Below, piece after piece: positions 1 through 7,243 of a stretch of 18,166 nucleotides of DNA (positions are counted from its first letter, which is position 1; the number at the start of each line of letters is the position of its first letter). The stretch lies in contig JAIFLS010000018.1 of NCBI GenBank assembly GCA_020048935.1, positions 1 through 18,166 of the forward strand, in the 5' to 3' direction. The position numbers were made by a program, and so were the translations under genes. This DNA is from a bacterium. GTDB taxonomy: Bacteria > Verrucomicrobiota > Kiritimatiellia > UBA8416. A model generated the notes under the pieces. The model was given only the letters and a program-made list of their open reading frames with translations, did no database searches and was not told the DNA's origin.

Positions 1-107
1 AGGATGTGTAGTGTTTTACGGCCCCCGTCGCTGATCACTATCACACCATGCGCACACGAGGTGCTACTGCGATTAAGGAAGCCTGTACTCTCGTCCAATG
101 TTTGTGC

Positions 108-127
108 GCGAACGCCTAGGCGTCCGC
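108..127 (-). other. Strong hairpin over the rplQ stop codon, possible transcript end structure
   Basis: The coding strand reads GCGGACGC-CTAG-GCGTTCGC, an 8-pair stem (one G-U) with a four-base loop that contains the TAG stop of rplQ. No T-run follows, so it is not a standard intrinsic terminator; it might protect the 3' end of the message or be chance. The remaining 107 bases to the window edge hold no gene I can support. Confidence 0.35.
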
Positions 128-523
128 TGTCACTCCAGGAGCAGTCACCTTCTTGCCTACCCACTCGAGCAGTGCCATCTCGGAGCCGTCGCCACCGCGG
201 CGGCCGAGCTTGAGGACACGCGTGTAACCTCCCGCACGCCCCTCGCAGAGCGGCAGGATATCGCTGAAAAGCGTATCCACCACATCCTGGCGATGCAGCA
301 GCGCCATCGCCTGCCGCCGTGCCGTGACGTTCGCTGCCGGTCCCGCCGCCGCCTTGCGGGCGATGGTCACCATTTTCTCAGCGGCAGACCGAGCGATCTT
401 CGCCTTCTGGACCGTCGTCGTGATGCGACGCTCCTTGATCAGATTGCCTACCAGTCCCTCCACAAGCGCCTTGCGATGTGAAGAACTCCGTCCAAGTTTT
501 TTCCTAACTGCGCGATGCCGCAT
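116..523 (-). CDS. rplQ: 50S ribosomal protein L17
   Basis: L17 sits close to the peptide exit on the 50S back side. The frame is 135 residues (E. coli 127). It begins MRHRAVRKKLGRSSSHRKAL, the classic L17 opening, followed by GLVGNLIKERRITTTVQKAK, RSAAEKMVTIARKAA and the C-terminal GGYTRVLKLGRRGGDGSEMALLEWV. The ATG lies 21 bases after the rpoA stop with a G-rich stretch upstream. It is the last recognisable gene, which matches its usual place at the end of the alpha block. Its TAG stop lies within a strong inverted repeat (108-127). Confidence 0.98.
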   Translation of the reverse strand: MRHRAVRKKLGRSSSHRKALVEGLVGNLIKERRITTTVQKAKIARSAAEKMVTIARKAAAGPAANVTARRQAMALLHRQDVVDTLFSDILPLCEGRAGGYTRVLKLGRRGGDGSEMALLEWVGKKVTAPGVTADA

Positions 524-544
524 AGCCCGCCCCCAATCCTACAA

Positions 545-1534
545 TTATTTTCCAAGTAAATCTGAGTCAATCGCCACACCAAGCCCAAGCCCGAGTTCCT
601 CAAGCTTCGCCTTGATCTCATTCAACGACTTCTTGCCGAAGTTACGGTATTTGAGCATGTCCGCTTCCGTCTTCAAGGCCAGTTCGCCGACCGTCGTGAT
701 ATTCGCGTTGTTCAGGCAGTTCGCCGCACGGACACTCAACTCGATCTCGTTGACGCTCATTGCCAGCTTGTGCCGCAACTCCTCGCGCTGCGAGTTCTCT
801 TCCTTCACGTTTTCCTCGAACTCGACCTCCTGCTTGTCGTAATTGACAAATACATCCAGGTGGTGGCTCAGGATCGCCGCCGAGAGCTTCAGCGCCTCAT
901 CCGGCGAAACCCGCCCGTCGGTCCATACGTCAAGCACGAGCTTGTCATAGTCCGTCCGCTGCCCGACACGTGTGTTGCCCGTCGTGAAGTTCACGCGCCG
1001 CACAGGCGAAAAAGCCGCATCAATCGGAATCCGGCCGATCTCCTGCTGCGGGGCCTTGCTCCATTCCGCCGGCCGGTAGCCGCGGCCAACCTCGAACTCA
1101 AGCGTCATCTTCAGGGTGATCGCATCCGAAATTGTCGCGATGTGCAGATCCGGATTCAGGACCACGCCATAGTCACCCAGGTCGAAATCACCGGCCGTGA
1201 CCTGACCAGGCCCCTTGACGGCAACCTGTATCGTGCGCATCTCGCGGACATCGGTCTTCACCAACACCTGTTTCAGGTTGATGATGATATCCGTCACATC
1301 CTCGAGGATTCCCTCGATGGCACAGAACTCGTGGTCGGCACCCTCGATACGCACCGCCGTGATGGCCGCGCCTTCGATCGATGACAACAGCACACGGCGC
1401 AATGAATTGCCGATCGTGCGCCCATAACCGATTTCAAACGGCTCCGCAACAAACTGCGCATACAGGTTCGTTGCCGATTTTTCTTCCTTCACAACCCGCT
1501 TGGGCATCTCAAATCTGCTTACTCTAATGGGCAT
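545..1534 (-). CDS. rpoA: RNA polymerase alpha subunit
   Basis: Alpha dimerises to scaffold RNA polymerase assembly, and its C-terminal domain binds UP elements and activators. The protein is 329 residues, identical in length to E. coli alpha. The N-terminal domain shows FEIGYGRTIGNSLRRVLLSS (33-52), GILEDVTDIIINLK and the GRIPIDAAFSPVRRVNF block; a charged linker lies near 235-255; the C-terminal domain has SVRAANCLNNANITTVGEL with Arg269 at the place of the DNA-contacting E. coli Arg265, and YRNFGKKSLNEIKAKLEELGL. The N terminus MPIRVSRFEMPKRVVKEE resembles PVC-group alpha subunits as I remember them. The ATG at 1534 has AGAAGGA upstream; Met10 is a weaker alternative. It lies between rpsK and rplQ, with rpsD missing from the slot before it. 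Confidence 0.98.
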   Translation of the reverse strand: MPIRVSRFEMPKRVVKEEKSATNLYAQFVAEPFEIGYGRTIGNSLRRVLLSSIEGAAITAVRIEGADHEFCAIEGILEDVTDIIINLKQVLVKTDVREMRTIQVAVKGPGQVTAGDFDLGDYGVVLNPDLHIATISDAITLKMTLEFEVGRGYRPAEWSKAPQQEIGRIPIDAAFSPVRRVNFTTGNTRVGQRTDYDKLVLDVWTDGRVSPDEALKLSAAILSHHLDVFVNYDKQEVEFEENVKEENSQREELRHKLAMSVNEIELSVRAANCLNNANITTVGELALKTEADMLKYRNFGKKSLNEIKAKLEELGLGLGVAIDSDLLGK

Positions 1535-1568
1535 CGCTATATCCTTCTGATTGTTTGGCCGCTATATC
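1535..1568. repeat. Direct 9-base repeat in the rpsK to rpoA spacer
   Basis: The coding strand carries GATATAGCG twice, at 1568-1560 and 1543-1535, the second copy touching the rpoA ATG. They are 25 bases apart. The first overlaps the putative -10 element. It may be chance or a trace of past rearrangement where rpsD is lacking. Confidence 0.6.
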
Positions 1569-1589
1569 GGGGCGGACCGTTTCATTCAA
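1561..1589 (-). promoter_or_regulatory. Possible sigma70-type promoter upstream of rpoA
   Basis: In the rpsK to rpoA spacer the coding strand has TTGAAT (1589-1584), a 17-base spacer, then TATAGC (1566-1561). Each hexamer matches the consensus at four of six positions and the spacing is ideal. It would start transcription close to the rpoA ATG at 1534. Such matches arise by chance, so this is only a candidate. Confidence 0.3.
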
Positions 1590-1615
1590 ATACCAAAACA
1601 AAACTCGAACGGCAC

Positions 1616-2101
1616 TTACACACGCCTGCGTTTGCGAGCCCGGCACCCGTTATGAGCGATCGGCGTCACATCCACGATCAGGGAAACGCCAAGACCGGCC
1701 GACTGAAGCCCGCGAACAGCGGATTCCCGCCCGGCGCCAGCCCCCTCTAGACGAACCTCGACTTCATGCATTCCCTTGCCCGCCGCGACACGCCCCGCCT
1801 CCTGCGCCACCATCGTGGCCGCGAACGCCGTGCTCTTGCGCGACCCCTTGAAACCGGCGCGCCCCGCGCTGCTCCAGGAAATCACGCCTCCCTTCGGATC
1901 GGTGATCGCCACCTGCGTATTGTTGAAACTCGCCTTGATGTGCGCAACGCCCACGGGAATGCTGCGGCCTCCGCGAATCTTCTTGCGCACCACCGGGAGC
2001 TCCCCTTCTGCCAAGCCATCGCCAAGAATGTCCGCCGCCGTCTCCACCGGCGCATCCTTCACTGCCGCCTCGTCCTGCTTCATATCCGTATCTTCGGCCA
2101 T
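1616..2101 (-). CDS. rpsK: 30S ribosomal protein S11 with acidic N-terminal extension
   Basis: S11 is a platform protein next to the E site and the mRNA exit. The conserved core is clear: GVAHIKASFNNTQVAITD (51-68), GFKGSRKSTAFAA, GAGAGRESAVRGLQSAGL and VTPIAHNGCRARKRRRV at the C terminus, including the NG pair that becomes isoaspartate in E. coli. The protein is 161 residues against about 129 normally. The extra 32 or so residues are at the N terminus and acidic: residues 1-38 hold eleven Asp or Glu against two Lys, unlike the basic start of most S11 proteins. The start is well supported, since AAGGAGAGA lies just before the ATG at 2101. It follows rpsM by 39 bases; rpsD, expected next in many bacteria, is missing. 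Confidence 0.96.
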   Translation of the reverse strand: MAEDTDMKQDEAAVKDAPVETAADILGDGLAEGELPVVRKKIRGGRSIPVGVAHIKASFNNTQVAITDPKGGVISWSSAGRAGFKGSRKSTAFAATMVAQEAGRVAAGKGMHEVEVRLEGAGAGRESAVRGLQSAGLGVSLIVDVTPIAHNGCRARKRRRV

Positions 2102-2140
2102 ACCATCTCTCCTTACAAGAACCAGAATCCTTAAGAACCG

Positions 2141-2536
2141 CTACTTCTTCACGGCGGCGCGCGCCTCTTTGCCGCGCACGGCACCAACCGTCCGCCGCGG
2201 CCCCTTGCGCGTCCGCGCATTCGTGCTGGTCCGCTGACCACGCACGGGAAGACCACGACGGTGGCGCAATCCGCGGTAGCTGCCAACGCTGATCAGGCGA
2301 CGGATATTGGAGGTCACCTCGCGACGAAGATCACCCTCCACGCGATAGCCGCCCTGGATAACCTCGATGAGCGCACGCAACTCTTCAGACGTCAGATCAT
2401 CCGCCTTCTTCGCCGGATCCAGCTTCGCCTTCTCGAGAATCTCCAGCGACGTTGCCGGACCAATTCCGTAAATGTAACGCAGCGCGTACTCGATACGCTT
2501 GCGTCCCGGTATATCCACACCTAGTACTCTCGGCAT
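2141..2536 (-). CDS. rpsM: 30S ribosomal protein S13
   Basis: S13 lies in the 30S head and makes bridges to the 50S subunit and P-site tRNA. The frame is 131 residues, a little longer than E. coli S13 (118) through a basic tail. Family marks: MPRVLGVDIPGRKRIEYALRYIYGIGP, DLTSEELRALIEVIQ, GDLRREVTSNIRRLISVGSYRGLRHRRGLPVRGQRTSTNARTRKG is read in sequence as the core, here noted by its SYRGLRHRRGLPVRGQRT motif. A longer frame would add 27 residues without homology, while the ATG at 2536 has AAGGAG directly upstream. The 82-base leader after rpmJ contains a perfect 10-base palindrome (GTGCCGGCAC, 2566-2575), possibly a small RNA hairpin, not matched to the known alpha-operon S4 site. Confidence 0.97.
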   Translation of the reverse strand: MPRVLGVDIPGRKRIEYALRYIYGIGPATSLEILEKAKLDPAKKADDLTSEELRALIEVIQGGYRVEGDLRREVTSNIRRLISVGSYRGLRHRRGLPVRGQRTSTNARTRKGPRRTVGAVRGKEARAAVKK

Positions 2537-2618
2537 TCCAACTCTCCTTAACGCATTCATTCGCCGTGCCGGCACATCGCCGCCCTGGCCGCACCCGCCA
2601 ACCACGGGCGCATTCAAA

Positions 2619-2732
2619 TTACCCCTGCCGCTGCTTATGCCGCGGATTCGTGCAGATCACCCGCACCACACCCTTGCGCCGGATCACCCGGCACTGCTCA
2701 CACATACGCCTGACTGATGTTCTGACCTTCAT
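2619..2732 (-). CDS. rpmJ: 50S ribosomal protein L36, zinc-binding type
   Basis: L36 is the smallest common ribosomal protein and stabilises 23S rRNA near the L7/L12 stalk base. The 37-residue frame reads MKVRTSVRRMCEQCRVIRRK and ends CTNPRHKQRQG. The zinc ligands are C11, C14, C27 and His32, the C+ form. Length and sequence match the family closely. The ATG at 2732 has GAGGGAT upstream and the stop is TAA. It follows map after 69 bases of somewhat AT-rich DNA with no recognisable gene (infA is missing), and precedes rpsM by 82 bases. The coupling of C+ S14 and C+ L36 suggests a zinc-using ribosome set. Confidence 0.96.
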   Translation of the reverse strand: MKVRTSVRRMCEQCRVIRRKGVVRVICTNPRHKQRQG

Positions 2733-2801
2733 CGCTATCCCTCGGAAAATTTAAAAAAGCTCCACACCTTACACATAACCAGACGGCAAGTCCAACAAAA
2801 A

Positions 2802-3545
2802 CTACACCGTCAGAATCTCGGGCCCCGCGCTGCTGATCGCCACCGTATGCTCGAAATGAGCCGAGGGCTTGCGATCACGTGTCCGGACCGTCCAACCATC
2901 CTCCATCACCTTCACGGCCGCCTTGCCCATGTTCACCATCGGCTCGATCGCCAATGTCATCCCCGAGCGCAGCAAGCCCCCCTTACCCGGCTTCCCGTAA
3001 TTGGGAATCTGCGGATCCTCATGCAGCTCGCGACCGATACCGTGCCCGACAAAGTCCCGTACCACGGTAAATCCGGCCTTTTCAACCATCGACTGCACCG
3101 CGTGCGATATATCGGAAACCCGATTCCCGCAAACAGCCTTCTCCACCCCGGCCTGCAACGCCATCTGGGTGACCCTGACCAGCCTTATCCAGTCCGGATC
3201 GGTCACTCCGACCATCACCGTCGTCGCCGTATCCCCATAAAAACCGTCTATCAGCACCCCGATATCAAGACTGACGATATCGCCGATCTCAACCCGCCGC
3301 GGCCCCGGAATCCCGTGCACGACCTCATCGTTGACCGACACGCAGATAGTGCCCGGAAACCCTCTATACCCCAGAAACGCGCATTCCCCTCCGGCCCGCC
3401 GAATCAAATCCGCCGCATGCGTGCCGATCTCCCGCGTCGTCACCCCGGGCCGAATCCAGCTGGCGACCTCATCGCGCACCCGCGCAGCCAGTCGGTTACT
3501 GACACGCATACGCGCCAAATCATCCTTGGTCTTGATCACGACCAT
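2802..3545 (-). CDS. map: Type I methionine aminopeptidase
   Basis: This cytosolic metalloenzyme removes the initiator methionine from new proteins. It is 247 residues with no N-terminal zinc-finger extension, so it is the simple type Ia form. The pita-bread active site is complete: His77 (VVHGIPG), metal ligands Asp94 (SLDIGV), Asp105 (YGDTA), His168 (FVGHGIG), Glu201 (IEPM) and Glu232 (HFEHT), aligning with the E. coli H79, D97, D108, H171, E204 and E235. The ATG at 3545 lies 43 bases after secY with a somewhat distant GGAAGG; a GTG at codon 3 is possible. In many bacteria adk precedes and infA follows map; both are absent here. Confidence 0.97.
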   Translation of the reverse strand: MVVIKTKDDLARMRVSNRLAARVRDEVASWIRPGVTTREIGTHAADLIRRAGGECAFLGYRGFPGTICVSVNDEVVHGIPGPRRVEIGDIVSLDIGVLIDGFYGDTATTVMVGVTDPDWIRLVRVTQMALQAGVEKAVCGNRVSDISHAVQSMVEKAGFTVVRDFVGHGIGRELHEDPQIPNYGKPGKGGLLRSGMTLAIEPMVNMGKAAVKVMEDGWTVRTRDRKPSAHFEHTVAISSAGPEILTV

Positions 3546-3588
3546 AAATGCTCATGCCTTCCGGACACGGAACCGCCCCGGCCGGCAA

Positions 3589-4941
3589 TCAACCTTGCCG
3601 ACCACGGATCTTACCCCGCTTCAGGAACCCGTCATAGTTGCGCATCACCAGATGCGATTCGATCTGACGAACCGTATCCAGAGTGACGCCGACAATAATC
3701 AGCAAGCTGGTTCCACCCATGAAATCCGCCACGATCGCCGGCACATCGAAATTCTGCGAAAGCACACCAGGCAAAACCGAGATAACCGTCAGGAACAGGG
3801 CTCCAACCAAGGTCAACCGCGTCATCGTCATGTCCAGGAACTCCGCCGTAGGCCGCCCCGGTCGAATTCCGGGAATGTAGCCACCGCTCTTTTTCAGGTC
3901 ATCCGCGATCTGCAGCGGGTTGAACTGCGTAGCCACCCAGAAATACGAGAAGAACAGGATCATCGCCCCGAAAACGGCTAAATACAAAACCGATCCCGTC
4001 TGCAGCATCGCCCCGATATCCCTCGTCTGCGGGATCTTCATCAGGATCGCCGCCGGAAACACCAGGATGGCCGAAGCGAAAATGATCGGCATCACGCCGG
4101 AATAATTGATCCGCAACGGCATGTACGTGTTCTGCCCACCATACACTTTCTTCCCCACCACGCGCCGAGTCGTGTGGATCGGGATCTTGCGCAGCGCCTC
4201 GGTCAACGCTACCGTGCCCGCCGTCACCAGGAAGACCATCGCCACTAGACCGATCGCTTCAAACGGCCCGAACAGCGCCTCGCCACCAACGCCCGAGAAC
4301 AGGTTGACCGCCGCACTGACCGCCGCCGGAAGGCCGCTGATAATGTTGATCGTGATCACGATCGATATGCCATTGCCGATCCCGCGCTCGGTTATCTGCT
4401 CACCCAGCCACATCAACAGCATGGTTCCTGTCGTGGTCGTCAGCACGGTCAATAGCCGGAAACCCCAGCCGCTCATCGCGGGCGATACAATCTGGTCCCC
4501 GCCCGGCAATCCGCCAAAGCCCTGTTCCAGCGTCAGCGCCAGCAGGAAACCTTGCACCAGGCAGATCACCAGCGTCAGGTAACGCGTATATTGCGTGATC
4601 TTGGCACGCCCCGTGTCGCCTTCGCGCGCCAGCCGCTCCAACTGCGGAATAACCGCCGTCATCAACTGGATGATGATCGAGGCGCTGATGTAAGGCATGA
4701 TGCCTAGCGCGCCGACCGCACACCGTCCCAATGCACCACCGCTGAACAAGTCAATCATGCCCATGATGCCGCCACCGGCCTGCTCGGCAAGGCTGTTGAT
4801 CACCATCTGCAACGCAGCGGCATTCACGCCCGGCGACGGCACAAGCGCAATCAACCGGCAGACGAAGATCAGTCCCAGCGTGAACAGGATACGCTGCCGC
4901 AGCTCGGGAATCTTGAACGCATTGAGAAAGGCTTTAAGCAT
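3589..4941 (-). CDS. secY: SecYEG translocon channel subunit SecY
   Basis: SecY is the inner-membrane channel through which unfolded proteins are exported or inserted with SecE, SecG and SecA. The frame is 450 residues (E. coli 443), with hydrophobic stretches fitting ten transmembrane helices, for example near 17-35, 72-95, 118-138, 163-180, 188-205, 228-248, 281-301, 315-338, 374-394 and 405-420. Motifs: FSGGALGRCAVGALGIMPYI (66-85), ERGIGNGISIVI (185-196), and the cytoplasmic loop NPLQIADDLKKSGGYIPGIR (341-360), whose Arg360 is the SecA-contact arginine (E. coli Arg357). The ATG at 4941 is chosen over a TTG seven codons upstream. It sits after rplO as usual, but is followed by map rather than adk-map. 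Confidence 0.97.
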   Translation of the reverse strand: MLKAFLNAFKIPELRQRILFTLGLIFVCRLIALVPSPGVNAAALQMVINSLAEQAGGGIMGMIDLFSGGALGRCAVGALGIMPYISASIIIQLMTAVIPQLERLAREGDTGRAKITQYTRYLTLVICLVQGFLLALTLEQGFGGLPGGDQIVSPAMSGWGFRLLTVLTTTTGTMLLMWLGEQITERGIGNGISIVITINIISGLPAAVSAAVNLFSGVGGEALFGPFEAIGLVAMVFLVTAGTVALTEALRKIPIHTTRRVVGKKVYGGQNTYMPLRINYSGVMPIIFASAILVFPAAILMKIPQTRDIGAMLQTGSVLYLAVFGAMILFFSYFWVATQFNPLQIADDLKKSGGYIPGIRPGRPTAEFLDMTMTRLTLVGALFLTVISVLPGVLSQNFDVPAIVADFMGGTSLLIIVGVTLDTVRQIESHLVMRNYDGFLKRGKIRGRQG

Positions 4942-4946
4942 AGGAC

Positions 4947-5387
4947 CTACACCACCTCGCAAACACCGCCAGCCGCCTCGATCTTGGCTTTCGCATTGGC
5001 GCTGAACGCCTGCGCCCTGACCGTCAGCTTCTTGTCGATCTCACCGCGCGCCAGGATCTTGATCCCGTCGGCGTTGCCGTTAGCCAGCCCCGCCTTGCGC
5101 ATCGCCTCCGGATCGACCGTCGCCCCGTCCTCGAATTGCGCCAGGTTCATCAGGTTGACGCCAATAAACTCGACCCGCGCCGGATTCTTGAAACCGCGCT
5201 TCGGCAGACGCCGGATCAGCGGCATCTGGCCACCTTCGAACGCCAGTTTATGCTTGTGACCCTTGCGCGCCATCTGGCCCTTGTGGCCCTTGCCGCTGGT
5301 CTTGCCCTTGCCCGAGGCCATACCACGCCCGAGCCGCTTGCGCCGATGCTTGGCACCTGGCGTATTTGTCAGTGAATGCAAATCCAT
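4947..5387 (-). CDS. rplO: 50S ribosomal protein L15
   Basis: L15 is a late-assembly 50S protein with a long basic N-terminal arm. The frame is 146 residues (E. coli 144). It starts MDLHSLTNTPGAKHRRKRLGRG, then has the glycine and lysine-rich arm (GKGKTSGKGHKGQMARKG), FEGGQMPLIRRLPKRGFKN, and a C-terminal GIKILARGEIDKKLTVRAQAFSANAKAKIEAAGG. The ATG at 5387 has GGAGGA at ideal spacing; a longer in-frame opening (MGGGLK) is set aside. The stop is only 5 bases before the secY ATG, so secY translation probably depends on it. Confidence 0.97.
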   Translation of the reverse strand: MDLHSLTNTPGAKHRRKRLGRGMASGKGKTSGKGHKGQMARKGHKHKLAFEGGQMPLIRRLPKRGFKNPARVEFIGVNLMNLAQFEDGATVDPEAMRKAGLANGNADGIKILARGEIDKKLTVRAQAFSANAKAKIEAAGGVCEVV

Positions 5388-5418
5388 TTTCAATCCTCCG
5401 CCCAACGGGCTATCTCAT

Positions 5419-5913
5419 TTAGAGCGCCAGGCCGCGCACCCTGGAAATCTCGTTTCGCGAACGCAACTGATCCAGCGCGTCAACCGTCGCTTTGACCACG
5501 TTGACCTTGTTGTTGCTGCCCAGCGATTTCGCCAGCACATCCCGGTAACCGGCAACCTCAAGCACCGCGCGGGCACCGCCGCCGGCAATGACACCGGTAC
5601 CCGGCGCCGCCGGACGCAACAGGACACGGCCACCATCAAACTCGCCAATCACCTCATGCGGGACCGTCTTCTCGCGCATCGTCACTTCGAACATCGACTT
5701 GCGGGCGATCTCGCCGCCCTTGGTGATCGCATCGGCGACCTCATTGGCCTTGCCGAAACCATAGCCGACACGTCCTTCCCGGTCACCGACGACCACGATC
5801 GCACTGAAGCTGAACCGACGACCGCCCTTGACGACCTTGGAACACCGGTTGACGAACACAACGCGCTCCTCCAGCATCCCCGGCGCGTTTTCCTTGACAT
5901 CCGCTTTGCTCAC
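5419..5913 (-). CDS. rpsE: 30S ribosomal protein S5
   Basis: S5 lies at the mRNA entry channel and influences decoding accuracy. The protein is 164 residues. Hallmarks are EERVVFVNRCSKVVKGGRRFSF, VVVGDREGRVGYGFGKANEV, AITKGGEIARKSM, the PAAPGTGVIAGGGARAVLEVAG block, and AKSLGSNNKVNVVKATVDAL. The start is GTG at 5913, overlapping the rplR stop, with AAGGAGG 5 bases upstream, so this start is very well supported. In many bacteria rpmD (L30) comes next; here rplO follows after only 31 bases, so L30 is absent from this slot. Confidence 0.97.
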   Translation of the reverse strand: MSKADVKENAPGMLEERVVFVNRCSKVVKGGRRFSFSAIVVVGDREGRVGYGFGKANEVADAITKGGEIARKSMFEVTMREKTVPHEVIGEFDGGRVLLRPAAPGTGVIAGGGARAVLEVAGYRDVLAKSLGSNNKVNVVKATVDALDQLRSRNEISRVRGLAL

Positions 5914-6269
5914 TTAGCCTCCTTCACATTCGTCAACCCCGTCTCCAGCACGCCGTCGACAATCGCCTTGACCCGTCCGTGGAAGCGATAGCCGCCACGA
6001 TCCACGACAAAACGGCTCAGGCCCTTGGCGCTCGCCGCCTCGCCGAGCCGCCGCCCCAGCGCCTGCGCCGTCTCCACACGGGGATTCCCGTCCTGGAGAC
6101 TGTTGGCGGACACCAGCGTCACGCCGGCATCATCATCAATCATCTGCACATACATGTGCCGGGTCGATATCATCATCGACAAACGCGGGCACTCCGCGCT
6201 GCCGCTGACCTTTGCGCGAACACGCGTATGACGCCGAGCCCGCAACTCTTTCCGTGTCTTGACTTTCAT
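5910..6269 (-). CDS. rplR: 50S ribosomal protein L18
   Basis: L18 binds 5S rRNA in the central protuberance. The frame is 119 residues, close to E. coli L18 (117). Conserved parts are TRKELRARRHTRVRAKVSG, PRLSMMISTRHMYVQMIDDDAGVTL, and the C-terminal VVDRGGYRFHGRVKAIVDGVLETGL (FDRxGYxYHGRVKALAD type). ATG at 6269 is preferred to a TTG two codons earlier because AAGGA is spaced correctly only for the ATG. Its stop overlaps the rpsE start by four bases (GTGA), a coupling arrangement. Confidence 0.97.
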   Translation of the reverse strand: MKVKTRKELRARRHTRVRAKVSGSAECPRLSMMISTRHMYVQMIDDDAGVTLVSANSLQDGNPRVETAQALGRRLGEAASAKGLSRFVVDRGGYRFHGRVKAIVDGVLETGLTNVKEAK

Positions 6270-6290
6270 ACTCAATCCTTACTCTATGCG

Positions 6291-6821
6291 CTAGGAAACG
6301 GTCTTGCCAACCTTGCGCCGCACCTTCTCGCCCTTGTATCGCACCCCTTTACCCTTGTAGGGTTCCGCCGGGTAAAACGAACGTATCCGCGCCGCCACGT
6401 CACCAACCTGCTGCTTGTCCGCGCCGCTTATGACCAGGGCGGTGTTATTGGTCACCGCAACCGTGACCGCGTCCGGAACCGTGTACTCCACCGGTGAGGC
6501 AAAGCCGAGCGACAGGCTCAGCTTCTTGCCGCTGAGCGCCGCACGGAATCCAACCCCCTGGATCTCCAGCTCCTTGGTGTAGCCGGTGTTCACGCCGGCG
6601 ATCATATTGGCCACCAGGCTGCGGGCCAGCCCGTGAAAGGCCTTCTGCGAATCGCACTCGCGGCTCATCTTCAGCGCAGCCCCGTCCAGCGACGCCTGTA
6701 TCCCCTTCGGCAGCACCAGCGACAGCGTCCCCTTCGGACCGGTCACTTCAACTAGCGTACCCTTGACCGACAGCTTCACGCTCCCCGGCACCTCAATCGG
6801 CTTCTCTCCAATTCTCGACAT
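6291..6821 (-). CDS. rplF: 50S ribosomal protein L6
   Basis: L6 supports the sarcin-ricin loop region where translational GTPases dock. The 176-residue protein has the duplicated L6 fold: MSRIGEKPIEVP at the N terminus, VEVTGPKGTLSLVLPKGI, LVANMIAGVNTGYTKELEIQGVGFRA at the domain junction, and the C-terminal signature RIRSFYPAEPYKGKGVRYKGE. The ATG is preceded by a GGGGGAT stretch. Gene order rpsH-rplF-rplR is standard. No anomalies were seen. Confidence 0.98.
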   Translation of the reverse strand: MSRIGEKPIEVPGSVKLSVKGTLVEVTGPKGTLSLVLPKGIQASLDGAALKMSRECDSQKAFHGLARSLVANMIAGVNTGYTKELEIQGVGFRAALSGKKLSLSLGFASPVEYTVPDAVTVAVTNNTALVISGADKQQVGDVAARIRSFYPAEPYKGKGVRYKGEKVRRKVGKTVS

Positions 6822-6838
6822 GACTTATCCCCCGAAAA

Positions 6839-7231
6839 TCACCAGATCGAGCAGAGGATTTCCCCGCCCGTGTGCTTTGCCTTTGCCTCTTTATCAGAAA
6901 TCACGCCCACCGACGTACTCAGGATGGCCGTTCCAAGACCGTCGAGTACGCGCGGTATATCCGCGGATGCGCTGTAACGCCGCAGTCCGGATTTGCTGAC
7001 ACGCTTCAACCCGCGGATCGCGGGCTCCATCCCTTCGCTGTAGCGCAGATGCAGCGTCAGCGTTTTCTTGAGCTCGCCCTCCATGCGATAGTCATTGATG
7101 TAACCCTCGGCCTTCATCACCCGGGCGACATCCGACTTCAACTTGGAGCCTGGCATGGTCACTTGCTCCCGACCGATTGCGACCGCATTCCTGATGCGCG
7201 TCAGCATGTCCGATATTGGATCCCCAATCAT
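6839..7231 (-). CDS. rpsH: 30S ribosomal protein S8
   Basis: S8 binds the central domain of 16S rRNA and, in E. coli, represses the spc operon. The protein is 130 residues. It has the typical opening DPISDMLTRIRNAVAIGREQV, then GYINDYRMEGELKKTLTLHLRY, GLKRVSKSGLRRYSASADIPRVLDGLGTAILSTSVGVISDKEA, and the C-terminal GGEILCSIW, where GGE and the final aromatic are near-invariant. The ATG has a strong GAGGAG upstream. It lies 12 bases after rpsN and 17 bases before rplF. Confidence 0.98.
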   Translation of the reverse strand: MIGDPISDMLTRIRNAVAIGREQVTMPGSKLKSDVARVMKAEGYINDYRMEGELKKTLTLHLRYSEGMEPAIRGLKRVSKSGLRRYSASADIPRVLDGLGTAILSTSVGVISDKEAKAKHTGGEILCSIW

Positions 7232-7243
7232 AACCGCTCCTCG

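Noticed and set aside
1..115. tRNA or small gene in the tail after rplQ
   Set aside because: No cloverleaf, no ribosome binding site with a credible frame, and no recognisable motif was found on either strand.
2141..2617. Longer S13 start with 27 extra residues
   Set aside because: The extra residues have no S13 similarity, and the ATG at 2536 has a clear AAGGAG binding site and the invariant protein opening.
2733..2801. Intrinsic terminator between map and rpmJ (T-rich run on the coding strand)
   Set aside because: The six-T run has no GC-rich stem before it, and conserved gene order continues downstream.
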